Assembly: GCA_947487765.1 (NCBI GenBank)
Contig: CANKXO010000007.1
Location: 86,180-150,179, forward strand
Length of the DNA: 64,000 nucleotides
Direction of reading: 5' to 3'
Origin: an uncultured Pseudomonadales bacterium
GTDB taxonomy: Bacteria; Pseudomonadota; Gammaproteobacteria; Pseudomonadales; Cellvibrionaceae
The notes under the pieces were generated by a model that worked only from the letters and a program-made list of their open reading frames with translations, was not told the DNA's origin and searched no databases. This document shows, one piece after another, positions 35,298-43,834 of this stretch. Made by a program: the position numbers and the translations under genes. Every line of letters starts with the position of its first letter. Positions within the stretch are counted from its first letter, which is position 1.

Positions 35298-36119
35298 ATG
35301 TCGTCGTTAAGCGCAGAAGAGTATTTTCAACAGGGAAAATTAGAGTTGGCGTTATCTGCCGCTACTGATCAAGTTAAAAAGTCCCCTAATGATGAACAAG
35401 CTCGAATATTTTTTGTCGAGTTACTTTGTGTGAAGGGTGATTTTGAGAGAGCGGATAGCCAGCTAACTGCTCTAATGACGCTTAAGCCTGATCTAGCATT
35501 AGCGGTAGCCACGTGGCGACAATTAATTCACGCGGCTCAAGTGAGAGAAGATGTATATAGCTTAAAGGCAAAGCCTGAGGTTATCGAAGAGCCGACACCA
35601 TCTATAAAAACCGCACTCGAGATTTTAGTTGCTTTAAATGAAAAAGATGAAAAGCGGTTAGCAACGCTCGTTACCAGTATCGATGAAAATCAACAAGAAA
35701 ACCAATACTGGGTAAATAATGGTGAAGCAATGGCGTTGAGAGATTTAGATGATACCACCGCTAATATTTTTGAAGTGTTAGGCACTAATGGCAAATATTT
35801 TTGGGTTGATTTTTCACAAGTTGTTGAGATTGAACTGATAAAACCGACACGAATTCTTGAGGTGTTATGGAGAAAAGCCAATATCGTGCTCACTAATGGA
35901 ACGGAAGGCGAAGTATATATTCCTTCCACTTACCCTAAAGTCAGTACCGAAGCAGCTGCTCTAGGGCGAGAAACAGATTGGGTTGAGACTTGCTCTTTAT
36001 ATCAAGGTGTAGGTTTGCGGACTTGGTTATTTGGAGATGAAGAGCTAACAATTAACGATGTGTTTCATTTGAAAAGTGTTGCTAATGATGTGAGTGAAAA
36101 TCAAGTGGTTGAAATCTAA
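35298..36119 (+). CDS. tagJ: T6SS accessory protein TagJ (ImpE)
   Basis: This 273-residue protein has TPR-like helices in residues 1-75 (AEEYFQQGKLELALSAATDQ, ARIFFVELLCVKGDFERAD) and the ImpE beta domain behind them (YFWVDFSQVVEIELIKPTRI, EVYIPSTYPKVS). TagJ proteins bind the N-terminus of TssB in some systems and modulate sheath disassembly by ClpV. They are found in only part of all T6SSs. A GAGGAACG site precedes the ATG. Confidence 0.93.
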   Translation: MSSLSAEEYFQQGKLELALSAATDQVKKSPNDEQARIFFVELLCVKGDFERADSQLTALMTLKPDLALAVATWRQLIHAAQVREDVYSLKAKPEVIEEPTPSIKTALEILVALNEKDEKRLATLVTSIDENQQENQYWVNNGEAMALRDLDDTTANIFEVLGTNGKYFWVDFSQVVEIELIKPTRILEVLWRKANIVLTNGTEGEVYIPSTYPKVSTEAAALGRETDWVETCSLYQGVGLRTWLFGDEELTINDVFHLKSVANDVSENQVVEI

Positions 36120-36124
36120 ATACC

Positions 36125-36622
36125 ATGGCACGAGTAAAGTTAGATCAGCCAGCACTGCCATCACTTTTAGATCGTTTGATTGATGAAGAGCCTGATAGTG
36201 TGCTGAGTGTCTCTAAATCCTACGGGGTTTTATTGAATGATATTAAAAGTAGTATTCGCCGTGATCTCGAATGCTTATTAAATACTCGCTTGTATCGTCA
36301 AAAATTTCCGGAAAAATTCTCTGAGCTAGATGTATCTCTAGTTAATTATGGTTTGCCTGACTTCAGTGTTATACAACTTGGTTCTGATGAAGGTAAAGAA
36401 AAATTTCGGATTGAGGTTCAACAAATTATTGAAAAATATGAGCCGCGGTTTAAGCGAGTATTAGTTGAACTAGAGCAGGTGGGCGAAGAATATGAGAGAA
36501 CGCTGTATATGAAAATATCTGCTATTTTAATGATTGAGCCAGATCCTATCCCTCTCTTGTTTGACTCTCGTGTAAAAACGATGGATAAAGCTGTTCGTTT
36601 GAGAGAAATTAATCATGGATGA
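36125..36622 (+). CDS. tssE: T6SS baseplate protein TssE
   Basis: This 165-residue protein is the gp25-like baseplate wedge component. Signatures are SIRRDLECLLNTRL near residue 39, the SLVNYGLPDFS stretch near 63 and EKYEPRFKRVLVEL. It starts the polymerisation site of the sheath. It follows tagJ by five bases and overlaps tssF by eight, so translation is coupled. Confidence 0.95.
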   Translation: MARVKLDQPALPSLLDRLIDEEPDSVLSVSKSYGVLLNDIKSSIRRDLECLLNTRLYRQKFPEKFSELDVSLVNYGLPDFSVIQLGSDEGKEKFRIEVQQIIEKYEPRFKRVLVELEQVGEEYERTLYMKISAILMIEPDPIPLLFDSRVKTMDKAVRLREINHG

Positions 36623-38438
36623 TGTGTTGCTGTCTTATTATAATCGAGAGCTTAATTATATTCGAAAATCTGGGGCTGATTTCTCTGAGAAGTATCCAAA
36701 AATTGCGGGTAGATTGAGGCTAGATAAAGATATTGTTGAAGATCCACATGTCTCAAGATTAATTGAATCATTTGCATTTTTGACAGCTCGTATCAGGCAC
36801 TCTTTAGATGATAGCTTTCCAGAATTAACTGAAGCATTAATGGGCGTATTATATCCTGATTACCATGCTCCCTTGCCATCAATGAGCATCGTCCAGTTTA
36901 ATTTGCTACCACATCTATTTCAAAACTCATTCATTTCTAGGGGTGAGGCGTTAAGAATAGAAACAGTTGAAGGTGATTCATGTTTTTATAGGACATGTTC
37001 TAATCTTTCAATATTGCCAATTACTATTGCCAGCACTAATTTCTACGCTTTACCTGTTAAGGCGCCAGTTTTACCCGATGAGTTTCAGCGTGGCAAATCA
37101 GTCCAATCTATTTTAAAGTTGAAGATAATGCCTTCAGAAGATGAAGGCAATTTTGAGTTTCATGAAGATAATCTACGCTTTTTTATTAACTCTCAACCTA
37201 ACACAGCATTTAAACTCCATGAGTATTTACTCAATAAAACAACGGGTATTGCGATTGCAAGAGATGCCTTTGACGACAACCCCATCTTTTTATCGCCTGA
37301 TTCTTTGTCATCCTGCGGTTTTGACGATAATGAATCAGTAATCGATTTTGATGGGCGAGCATCATCAGCTCATCGTTTGCTTACAGAGTATTTTTTACTT
37401 CCTCAAAAGTTTTTATTTATAGAATTGGCTAATTTGACCAGTAGTTGGGAGAAGTATAACGAAGGTTTCGATGTTTATTTCTATTTTGATGAAACAGATA
37501 TAGATTTAGTCCGTGGTGTTGATGATAGAACCCTTTTGTTGGGTTGTACACCCATTGTAAACTTATTTGAAAGTACCAGCGAGCCGATACAGGCATCAGA
37601 CTTGGGAAGTGAAGTAGCGCTTCGAGTATCTGATCAAAACTCAAGATGTGCTGATGTACATCGAATAAAAGATGTTTATGCTATCAATGCTCATGGAGAA
37701 CGGAAGTCCCTACAGCCTTTCTATGGTAGTCATATGACTAACGATGATGATGTCATTTATTGGTCATTACGCAGAGAGAATTCAGCGTGGCAGCGTGGCT
37801 TTGTTAGCCATGGAACCGATACTTACCTTAGCTTTGTTGATATGAATTACACAGTATTATCTCCTGATACTGATTGGATTATTAACGCAACTATTTCCTG
37901 CACAAACCGAGACCTTCCCAATAAATTGCCTTTTGGGCCTGATCAACCCACTGTACATTTCATGGAAGGGGGGGCCGGCTTACGTATTCGTTGTTTAGCA
38001 CCGCCGACGCCGACGATCCAACCTAAGCTTGATGATGCTACTCGATGGCAGTTAGTGATGCAGCTATCTTTACAACATTTTTCTAATAGAGACGGGCTTG
38101 TTAAATTAAAAGAGACATTACACCTTTATAATTTTAATGATTCTAAGGAAGCTGCTTCTCTAATTGATGGAATGGTTGGCTTAGAGTCTGAGGTGATTAC
38201 TGCTCGCGTACTCAATAATGGTCGATCCGCAATGTGTCAAGGGACTCACTTTATACTGACTTGCGATGAAAGTTTCTATATGGGGAATGGCCTGTATTTA
38301 TTCGGCTTGATTCTGGATGAGTTTTTGTCTCAATTTTGCGCTATCAATACTTTTACGCAGTTATCAATTAAAACAACGAAAAATTTTAGAATAAAACTAG
38401 AATGGCCACCGAGGACAGGATGTCAACCCTTAGTATAA
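36615..38438 (+). CDS. tssF: T6SS baseplate protein TssF
   Basis: This 607-residue protein is the gp6-like TssF (ImpG) wedge subunit, which pairs with TssG. The N-terminus (LLSYYNRELNYIRKSGADFSE) and the ARIRHSLDDSFPELTEALMG and LYPDYHAPLPSMSIVQF motifs are typical. Further on are REXSAWQRGFVSH-like and SCTNRDLPNKLPFG blocks. Length is normal for the family. It overlaps tssE at the start and tssG at the end. Confidence 0.96.
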   Translation: MDDVLLSYYNRELNYIRKSGADFSEKYPKIAGRLRLDKDIVEDPHVSRLIESFAFLTARIRHSLDDSFPELTEALMGVLYPDYHAPLPSMSIVQFNLLPHLFQNSFISRGEALRIETVEGDSCFYRTCSNLSILPITIASTNFYALPVKAPVLPDEFQRGKSVQSILKLKIMPSEDEGNFEFHEDNLRFFINSQPNTAFKLHEYLLNKTTGIAIARDAFDDNPIFLSPDSLSSCGFDDNESVIDFDGRASSAHRLLTEYFLLPQKFLFIELANLTSSWEKYNEGFDVYFYFDETDIDLVRGVDDRTLLLGCTPIVNLFESTSEPIQASDLGSEVALRVSDQNSRCADVHRIKDVYAINAHGERKSLQPFYGSHMTNDDDVIYWSLRRENSAWQRGFVSHGTDTYLSFVDMNYTVLSPDTDWIINATISCTNRDLPNKLPFGPDQPTVHFMEGGAGLRIRCLAPPTPTIQPKLDDATRWQLVMQLSLQHFSNRDGLVKLKETLHLYNFNDSKEAASLIDGMVGLESEVITARVLNNGRSAMCQGTHFILTCDESFYMGNGLYLFGLILDEFLSQFCAINTFTQLSIKTTKNFRIKLEWPPRTGCQPLV

Positions 38439-39418
38439 AAAACCAATATGATGGGCAGTTAGAGAGGGAAAGTTTTTTCTCTTTGGTCCGCCATTATGAG
38501 CGCAATTATATCCATACTTGTCAATCAAAAGGGCTTGCTTATTCGAACGTAGGGGAAGATGGTGACCCGAAAAATGAAGTAGCTCGTTTTAAATCAGTAC
38601 ACTCTCTTGGGTATAGTCTGGACAGTATTAAAAACCTTAATCTTGATCCAGAAAAGCCAGATCATTATGAGTTTTTAGTCAGTTTTATGGGGCTGCTGGG
38701 AGTCTCTGGCGTCTTGCCGCAGCACTACATTAAATTATCTCTTGAGAGAATTAAACATGGTGACTACGCCTTATCTGAATTTGTCGGCTTATTTGAGCAT
38801 CGATTAATTTCTTTGTATTACAAAGCATGGGGTAAGTACAAGTTGCCTGTGCAGTATGAAGCTGCCCGCGATGAAGGTGAGGATGATTTTTCGCATGCGT
38901 TAAAGGGTTTCTCAGGTTTTTTTCGAGGAAAAGCATTACAGCTTTATTTCTCTGGACATTATGCAAAAAATAATCGCCCTCTTTCCAACTTGATTTTAAT
39001 TGTTAAAGATATTGTTAATGCTGACGTATCTGCAAAATCTATGGTTGGACATTGGTTGCCAATTAATGAGAGAGACCGTTGTTTGTCGGGAGTAAAAGGA
39101 AAAAATAACCAATTAGGAGCTGGCGTTATTTTAGGGCGACGATATTGGGATATACAATCAAAAATTATTATTTCTATTAAGAATATAGACATGGCAAAGT
39201 ATCTTGAATTGCAAGAAGGTAAACCACTTTATGATCTGTTGGCATTTGCCGTGAATGCTTATGTTCCCGCACATATTAATGTTTATTTTGAGTTTCAAGT
39301 TCATTGTCGTCAGCGAGAGATGACTCCAATTGGAAAAGGGTATCAATTATCAGCAAATGCATGGTTGATGAGTAAGCCAAAAGATATTTTGGTGTCGAAT
39401 AGATTATTGATGAAATAA
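38420..39418 (+). CDS. tssG: T6SS baseplate protein TssG
   Basis: This 332-residue protein is the TssG (ImpH) wedge subunit. It contains ARFKSVHSLGYSLDSI, VSFMGLLGVSGVLPQHYI, FVGLFEHRLISLYYKAW and AGVILGRRYWDIQSKI. I favour the ATG at 38420 because GAGG lies six bases before it. An in-frame ATG at 38402 has no visible ribosome-binding site but would add only six residues. Both overlap the end of tssF, as is usual for this gene pair. Confidence 0.93.
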   Translation: MSTLSIKNQYDGQLERESFFSLVRHYERNYIHTCQSKGLAYSNVGEDGDPKNEVARFKSVHSLGYSLDSIKNLNLDPEKPDHYEFLVSFMGLLGVSGVLPQHYIKLSLERIKHGDYALSEFVGLFEHRLISLYYKAWGKYKLPVQYEAARDEGEDDFSHALKGFSGFFRGKALQLYFSGHYAKNNRPLSNLILIVKDIVNADVSAKSMVGHWLPINERDRCLSGVKGKNNQLGAGVILGRRYWDIQSKIIISIKNIDMAKYLELQEGKPLYDLLAFAVNAYVPAHINVYFEFQVHCRQREMTPIGKGYQLSANAWLMSKPKDILVSNRLLMK

Positions 39419-39461
39419 ATTTTAAGAATTAACTAAAAATACGCAACAGGAGAAAATCACC

Positions 39462-42155
39462 ATGGAGTTTGACAAGCTAGTTAAACATATGTCAGTTGAC
39501 AGCCGTAATGTTTTGGAAAAGTCCGTAGCACTTGCATCGTCTCGCTCTCATTTTTCTATAGAAATAGAACATTGGTTATTTGAACTTTTACAGTCACATA
39601 ATAAAGACATTGAAATTATATTCAGCCATTTCGGCATTTCTTATGATACGTTATTTAATGATATATCCACTAATATTGAATTAATAAAAACGGGTAACGA
39701 TGGCTTCCCAAAAATTAGTCAAGACATTACTCGTTTATTGTTTGAGTCTTGGATGATTGCTTCATCAGAATATAGCTCATTAGATATCCATGCTTGCCAT
39801 GTTTTATTGGCCTTTGTAGAAAATACTCAATTGCGTTTAAAAGCATTAAAGATATCTTCTGAATTTGAAAAGTTAATTGCTGAAGATATTAGAGAGCAGT
39901 GTGAAACTTTATTGAAGAAAACGGCAGCTACAACTTCAGAAGTAGATACTTCTGCACCAGGGCAATTAACCAAAACGCCAGCACTGAATCAATTTGCGAT
40001 CAACATGACTGAGCAGGCACGCTCAGGAAAAATTGACAAAGTATTAGGACGCGATAATGAAATTCGTCAAATGGTCGATATTTTATGCCGCAGAAAGCAG
40101 AATAATCCCATACTGACGGGTGAGGCAGGTGTGGGTAAAACAGCTGTTGTTGAAGGTTTGGCTGAGCGAATTGCTTCTGGCGATGTGCCCGACATTTTGA
40201 AACAGACAGAATTGTACTCTCTGGATATGGGGCTTCTGCAGGCAGGTGCTGGCGTTAAAGGTGAATTTGAAAATAGACTAAAAAATGTAATCAAAGAAGT
40301 GCAAAATTCATCGGTACCCATCATTATGTTTATTGACGAAGCTCATACTATGATTGGTGCTGGAAACCAAGCTGGTTCTGGTGATGCGGCTAACTTACTT
40401 AAACCCGCATTAGCTCGGGGTGAGCTACGTACTATTGCAGCGACAACATGGGCCGAATATAAAAAATACTTCGAAAGCGATGCAGCATTAACTCGTCGCT
40501 TCCAAGTTGTAAAAATAGAAGAGCCGACTGAAGAATTGGCAATTACTATGCTACGTAGTATCGCACCTACATTAGAACAGCATCATAGTATCACTATTTT
40601 GGATGAGGCAATTGTCAGTGCTGTTTCTTTGTCTCATCGCTATATCGCAGGAAGACAATTGCCAGATAAATGTGTCAGTCTGTTAGATACTGCTTGTGCC
40701 CGAGTAAACCTGAGTCTTAGCACTAAGCCAGATACCATAGAAAAATATGAGAGAGATATTGATGATATTAATTTTCAAATGTCGCGCCTTTCATCTGAAA
40801 GCTCATCTGGTATCGACCACAGCGAGAAATTGGCAGAGTTGGAAGTAAAAAAAGTGTCTATTGAAGTCTCTCGAGCTGAGATTCAAGACCAATGGCAAAA
40901 AGAACAGACATTGATCGATAGTATTGTTAATTATCGCTTAATGTTAGAAAAGTTAAAAAATGCTGAAGACGATGAAAATAATCAAAGTAGAACTTCTTCG
41001 GAAAAAGAATCAAATGAAATTGGCAAAAAGTTAAAAAAAGATCGAGAGGCGTTAGCTAAATTACAAGGGACTAAACCTTTGATGTATGAGTGCGTAGATG
41101 CTCAAGTCGTTGCAGAAGTTGTTGCTGATTGGACGGGTATTCCTGTTGGTAGAATGCAGGCAGACGAAATTGATAGCATTATGTCATTACAGCACTATAT
41201 GGAATCTCGTGTTGTTGGGCAACCCCATGGCTTGGAAAAAATTGCTCAAACGATGCAAACTGCGCGGGCAAAGCTTAGTGATCCAAAACGTCCTCTAGGT
41301 GTATTTATGCTAGTTGGCCCGAGTGGAGTTGGTAAAACTGAAACAGCATTGGCATTAGCAGAACAACTTTATGGGTCAGACCAAAATATTACGACGATTA
41401 ATATGTCAGAGTTTAAAGAGGAACATAAGGTCTCTTTATTAATGGGCTCTCCTCCCGGGTATGTAGGTTACGGTGAAGGTGGGGTACTAACGGAAGCTGT
41501 TCGTAGGAAACCTTATAGCGTTGTACTACTTGATGAAATTGAAAAAGCTCACCCAGGCGTGCAAGATATTTTCTATCAGGTTTTTGATAAGGGGATGTTA
41601 CGCGATGGTGAAGGCCGTGATATAGACTTTAAGAACACAGTTATCATCATGACTAGCAATACAGCAAGCGAACAGATAGATCAACTTTGTGCCGACCCAG
41701 AGACCAAACCTTTACCTGATGGATTAATAGAAGCAATTTCACCAACTCTTCGTGAAACGTATAAGCCTGCATTTTTAGGGCGTATTAATATCATACCTTA
41801 TTATCCTCTGGAGCAGGATACGCTGGGTAAAATTGCGCATATGCAGTTAGAGGCGATTAAACAACGAATTCAAAATAATTATCAAGTATCGTTAACATAT
41901 AGCAAAAAACTAATTGACTATATTGTTCAGCAATGTGTTCAGTCAGATGTTGGTGCAAGACAAATTTCATTGTCGCTTAATAACACATTGTTGCCAGAGA
42001 TGGCGCAAAAAATATTATCTGCACTTGCGTTAGAAAAAAAGTTTGAGCAGGTAACGGTCGATATTAATAAGAATAATTTATTCGATATTAAGTTAAAAAA
42101 TAAGTCGAAAAAAAGTGTCGTAGAGCCAAAAACTAAAAATAAAATACCTGCTTAA
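39462..42155 (+). CDS. clpV: T6SS sheath-recycling ATPase TssH (ClpV)
   Basis: This 897-residue AAA+ unfoldase disassembles contracted TssB/TssC sheaths. It has an N-terminal Clp-N domain (residues 1-150) and two ATPase modules. Walker A motifs are GEAGVGKTAVVEG near 219 and GPSGVGKTETALAL near 620. Walker B-type IMFIDEAHTMIGAG and VVLLDEIEKAHP also occur. A coiled middle domain with a charged insertion (EDDENNQSRTSSEKESNE) lies near 500. A CAGGAG site precedes the ATG. The ClpV N-terminus distinguishes it from housekeeping ClpB. Confidence 0.97.
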   Translation: MEFDKLVKHMSVDSRNVLEKSVALASSRSHFSIEIEHWLFELLQSHNKDIEIIFSHFGISYDTLFNDISTNIELIKTGNDGFPKISQDITRLLFESWMIASSEYSSLDIHACHVLLAFVENTQLRLKALKISSEFEKLIAEDIREQCETLLKKTAATTSEVDTSAPGQLTKTPALNQFAINMTEQARSGKIDKVLGRDNEIRQMVDILCRRKQNNPILTGEAGVGKTAVVEGLAERIASGDVPDILKQTELYSLDMGLLQAGAGVKGEFENRLKNVIKEVQNSSVPIIMFIDEAHTMIGAGNQAGSGDAANLLKPALARGELRTIAATTWAEYKKYFESDAALTRRFQVVKIEEPTEELAITMLRSIAPTLEQHHSITILDEAIVSAVSLSHRYIAGRQLPDKCVSLLDTACARVNLSLSTKPDTIEKYERDIDDINFQMSRLSSESSSGIDHSEKLAELEVKKVSIEVSRAEIQDQWQKEQTLIDSIVNYRLMLEKLKNAEDDENNQSRTSSEKESNEIGKKLKKDREALAKLQGTKPLMYECVDAQVVAEVVADWTGIPVGRMQADEIDSIMSLQHYMESRVVGQPHGLEKIAQTMQTARAKLSDPKRPLGVFMLVGPSGVGKTETALALAEQLYGSDQNITTINMSEFKEEHKVSLLMGSPPGYVGYGEGGVLTEAVRRKPYSVVLLDEIEKAHPGVQDIFYQVFDKGMLRDGEGRDIDFKNTVIIMTSNTASEQIDQLCADPETKPLPDGLIEAISPTLRETYKPAFLGRINIIPYYPLEQDTLGKIAHMQLEAIKQRIQNNYQVSLTYSKKLIDYIVQQCVQSDVGARQISLSLNNTLLPEMAQKILSALALEKKFEQVTVDINKNNLFDIKLKNKSKKSVVEPKTKNKIPA

Positions 42156-42301
42156 AAAATGTTAAACAGGCCATTATAAAGTATGAACTATCTCACAGTT
42201 TTAAATGAACTGCTGATGTAATCTGAACGAGGTTTTGATTTAAATTGAAACCAGAATTATTAACTAATTATTTTTAAATTGATAAGGAAAAGGAACGTAA
42301 T

Positions 42302-42790
42302 ATGTCTATTTTTGTAAACTATGAAGGAATCAAAGGCGAGTCTTCAGATAGCGGTCACAAACAATGGATGGATGTTGAAAGCATCTCTTGGGGTGTTGGC
42401 CGTAACATCACTTCATCAACCTCTACTCAAGGTGATCGTGAATCATCGAATGCGGTTATTAATGACTTGCAAATTACTCGTCATATGGACAGTGCAACAC
42501 CTAAAGTTTTCATTGAATCTTGCTGTGGTACTGGTAAAGAAGTAAAAATCCATTTGACAAAAACTGGTACTGGTTCTGGTACCGATGTTTACATGGAATA
42601 CACTTTGAAAAATGCATTGATCAGCAATTATACTGTTGATGCAGCGAGCCAGGGCACTGAACGCCCAACAGAAACTATCACTGTTAGCTTTGTTGATGTA
42701 GAAGTTAAATATACTCCTTACGACGAAGATGGTAATGCTGAAGCAGCTATCGCAGTTGGTTTTGATACTGCGTCTAACGTTAAGAGATAA
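42302..42790 (+). CDS. hcp: T6SS tube protein Hcp (TssD)
   Basis: This 162-residue protein forms the hexameric inner tube and an effector chaperone. Features are WMDVESISWGVGRN, NDLQITRHMDSATPKVF, KVEIHL-like KEVKIHLTKTG, VYMEYTLKNALISNY and ETITVSFVDVEVKYTPY. Two adjacent cysteines (SCCGTG) are unusual. AAGGAAAAGGAA upstream gives a strong ribosome-binding site, and a strong terminator follows. Its 146-bp 5' gap after clpV allows a separate promoter, which fits the high demand for Hcp. Confidence 0.96.
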   Translation: MSIFVNYEGIKGESSDSGHKQWMDVESISWGVGRNITSSTSTQGDRESSNAVINDLQITRHMDSATPKVFIESCCGTGKEVKIHLTKTGTGSGTDVYMEYTLKNALISNYTVDAASQGTERPTETITVSFVDVEVKYTPYDEDGNAEAAIAVGFDTASNVKR

Positions 42791-42810
42791 GCTTTTAGTA
42801 TCTATTTCTC

Positions 42811-42845
42811 AAAACCAGCGCCTACTAAAAGGCGCTGGTTTTTTT
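42811..42845 (+). terminator. Rho-independent terminator after hcp
   Basis: AACCAGCGCC at 42813-42822 pairs perfectly with GGCGCTGGTT at 42831-42840 across TACTAAAA, followed by a run of T. It ends the plus-strand T6SS operon 20 bases after the hcp stop. Confidence 0.9.
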
Positions 42846-43141
42846 AGTTTTATGGGAAGCTTTTATGTTGTATGTTAATAAAAATTCTTAAAACTTATAT
42901 GTTTGGAATATCTTTTGCCTATCAGGGGTAACATTATAATAATAAATCTATAACTCTTAAGAGTTATATTCAGGTGAACCTAAAAGCTTTGTTATGAGCT
43001 AGAAATTATAAAAAAGACTCTTTGATAACGCTTATCAAATATAGTCAATATTCTTAGTTTTTTCTATTTGAAGGTGCTAGGCGTTTGTGTTTTAGTTTTA
43101 TCAATTTTGCGAAACGCAGTGCCAATCAGCTGTAAGTCTTA
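42846..43141. other. Non-coding stretch between hcp terminator and Hcp-like gene
   Basis: About 300 AT-rich bases without a credible gene. The one conspicuous element is a perfect palindrome at 42949-42968. As the Hcp-like gene reads leftward into it, the stretch is a shared 3' region and not a promoter region for either T6SS gene. Confidence 0.5.
42949..42968. promoter_or_regulatory. Perfect 20-bp palindrome
   Basis: TATAACTCTT followed directly by its exact complement AAGAGTTATA. A spacerless 20-base palindrome is very unlikely by chance. It could be a protein-binding site. It has no T-tract for termination. Confidence 0.4.
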
Positions 43142-43510
43142 TCAGGGTGTTTTAGATTTTGCTGCGATAGAGACCTTCTCGTAGGACTTTTTGTTGTTGG
43201 GGTGCGCAGGATATATGGCGTAATTCAATATTTTTACATCGTATAATGTGTAAATTTCGTATTCACGAGAGTTAGTCGCATTTGGAATTTCTAAAGTTAA
43301 TTGTTTGATAGGCACACCATTATAAAGCCCAGAAAACATTAATTCTTGTAAGTAAGGTTTTTGATGGTCATGTTCTAAGCGCCTTACCAGTATTAGCTCA
43401 ACGGGATACTCTCCATTATTAGAGCCCCAGCTCGCTAAATCGATTTCAACCCAGTTATCTTGGTCGACTGCATAAGTTTTTTCATCAATTGGATGTAAGA
43501 AAATGGCCAT
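43142..43510 (-). CDS. Divergent Hcp-like protein
   Basis: This 122-residue protein resembles a shortened Hcp. NWVEIDLASWG corresponds to the Hcp WMDVESISWG motif. VELILVRRLEHDHQKPYLQEL matches the ITRHMDSATPKVF strand-helix, and VPIKQLTLEI with REYEIYTLYDVKILNYAIYP matches the VKIHL and YTLKNALISNY strands. SYEKVSIAAK fits the ETITVSF strand. It lies opposite to hcp, 350 bp away, and lacks an in-line partner gene. It may be a tube variant, an effector carrier or an unrelated protein of the same fold. I infer this by motif only. Confidence 0.6.
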   Translation of the reverse strand: MAIFLHPIDEKTYAVDQDNWVEIDLASWGSNNGEYPVELILVRRLEHDHQKPYLQELMFSGLYNGVPIKQLTLEIPNATNSREYEIYTLYDVKILNYAIYPAHPNNKKSYEKVSIAAKSKTP

Positions 43511-43834
43511 AGTAACGCTCCTTAATTTAGGAATTTTATACTCTATGCTTGGCGCTTCTTTATTTGTAGTGTAGAACTTAATTGCTTGGTTTGTAAGCAG
43601 TTAAGTTTTTATTGGCTCTTGATGAGCTTTATTTTCCAAATAATTCTATAAATATCAGTGTGTTAGGTGGCTTTCTCCTACCTTACGAGGAAATTGCTCT
43701 ATTTTGCTATTTCTCTGATATTGACCGGTATCTCTAATAAAACGACTATTCCCTTGGTTATAATATATATCCCTTTTATTGAGGATAGTCAGCTATCCAA
43801 ATAGACTGTCTAACTTAATGTTTTGAGAATAAGT
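43511..43834. other. Divergent spacer between Hcp-like gene and sensor kinase
   Basis: 324 AT-rich bases. A CTTAATT leader precedes the leftward gene, and a TATAAT at 43759-43764 sits 70 bases before the kinase ATG. There is no convincing -35 box. No gene or repeat is visible. Confidence 0.4.

Noticed and set aside
18214-42790. Contractile prophage or tailocin
   Set aside because: Sheath, baseplate and spike genes are all T6SS forms with tssJLM, clpV and fha. No capsid, terminase, integrase or tail-fibre gene is present.
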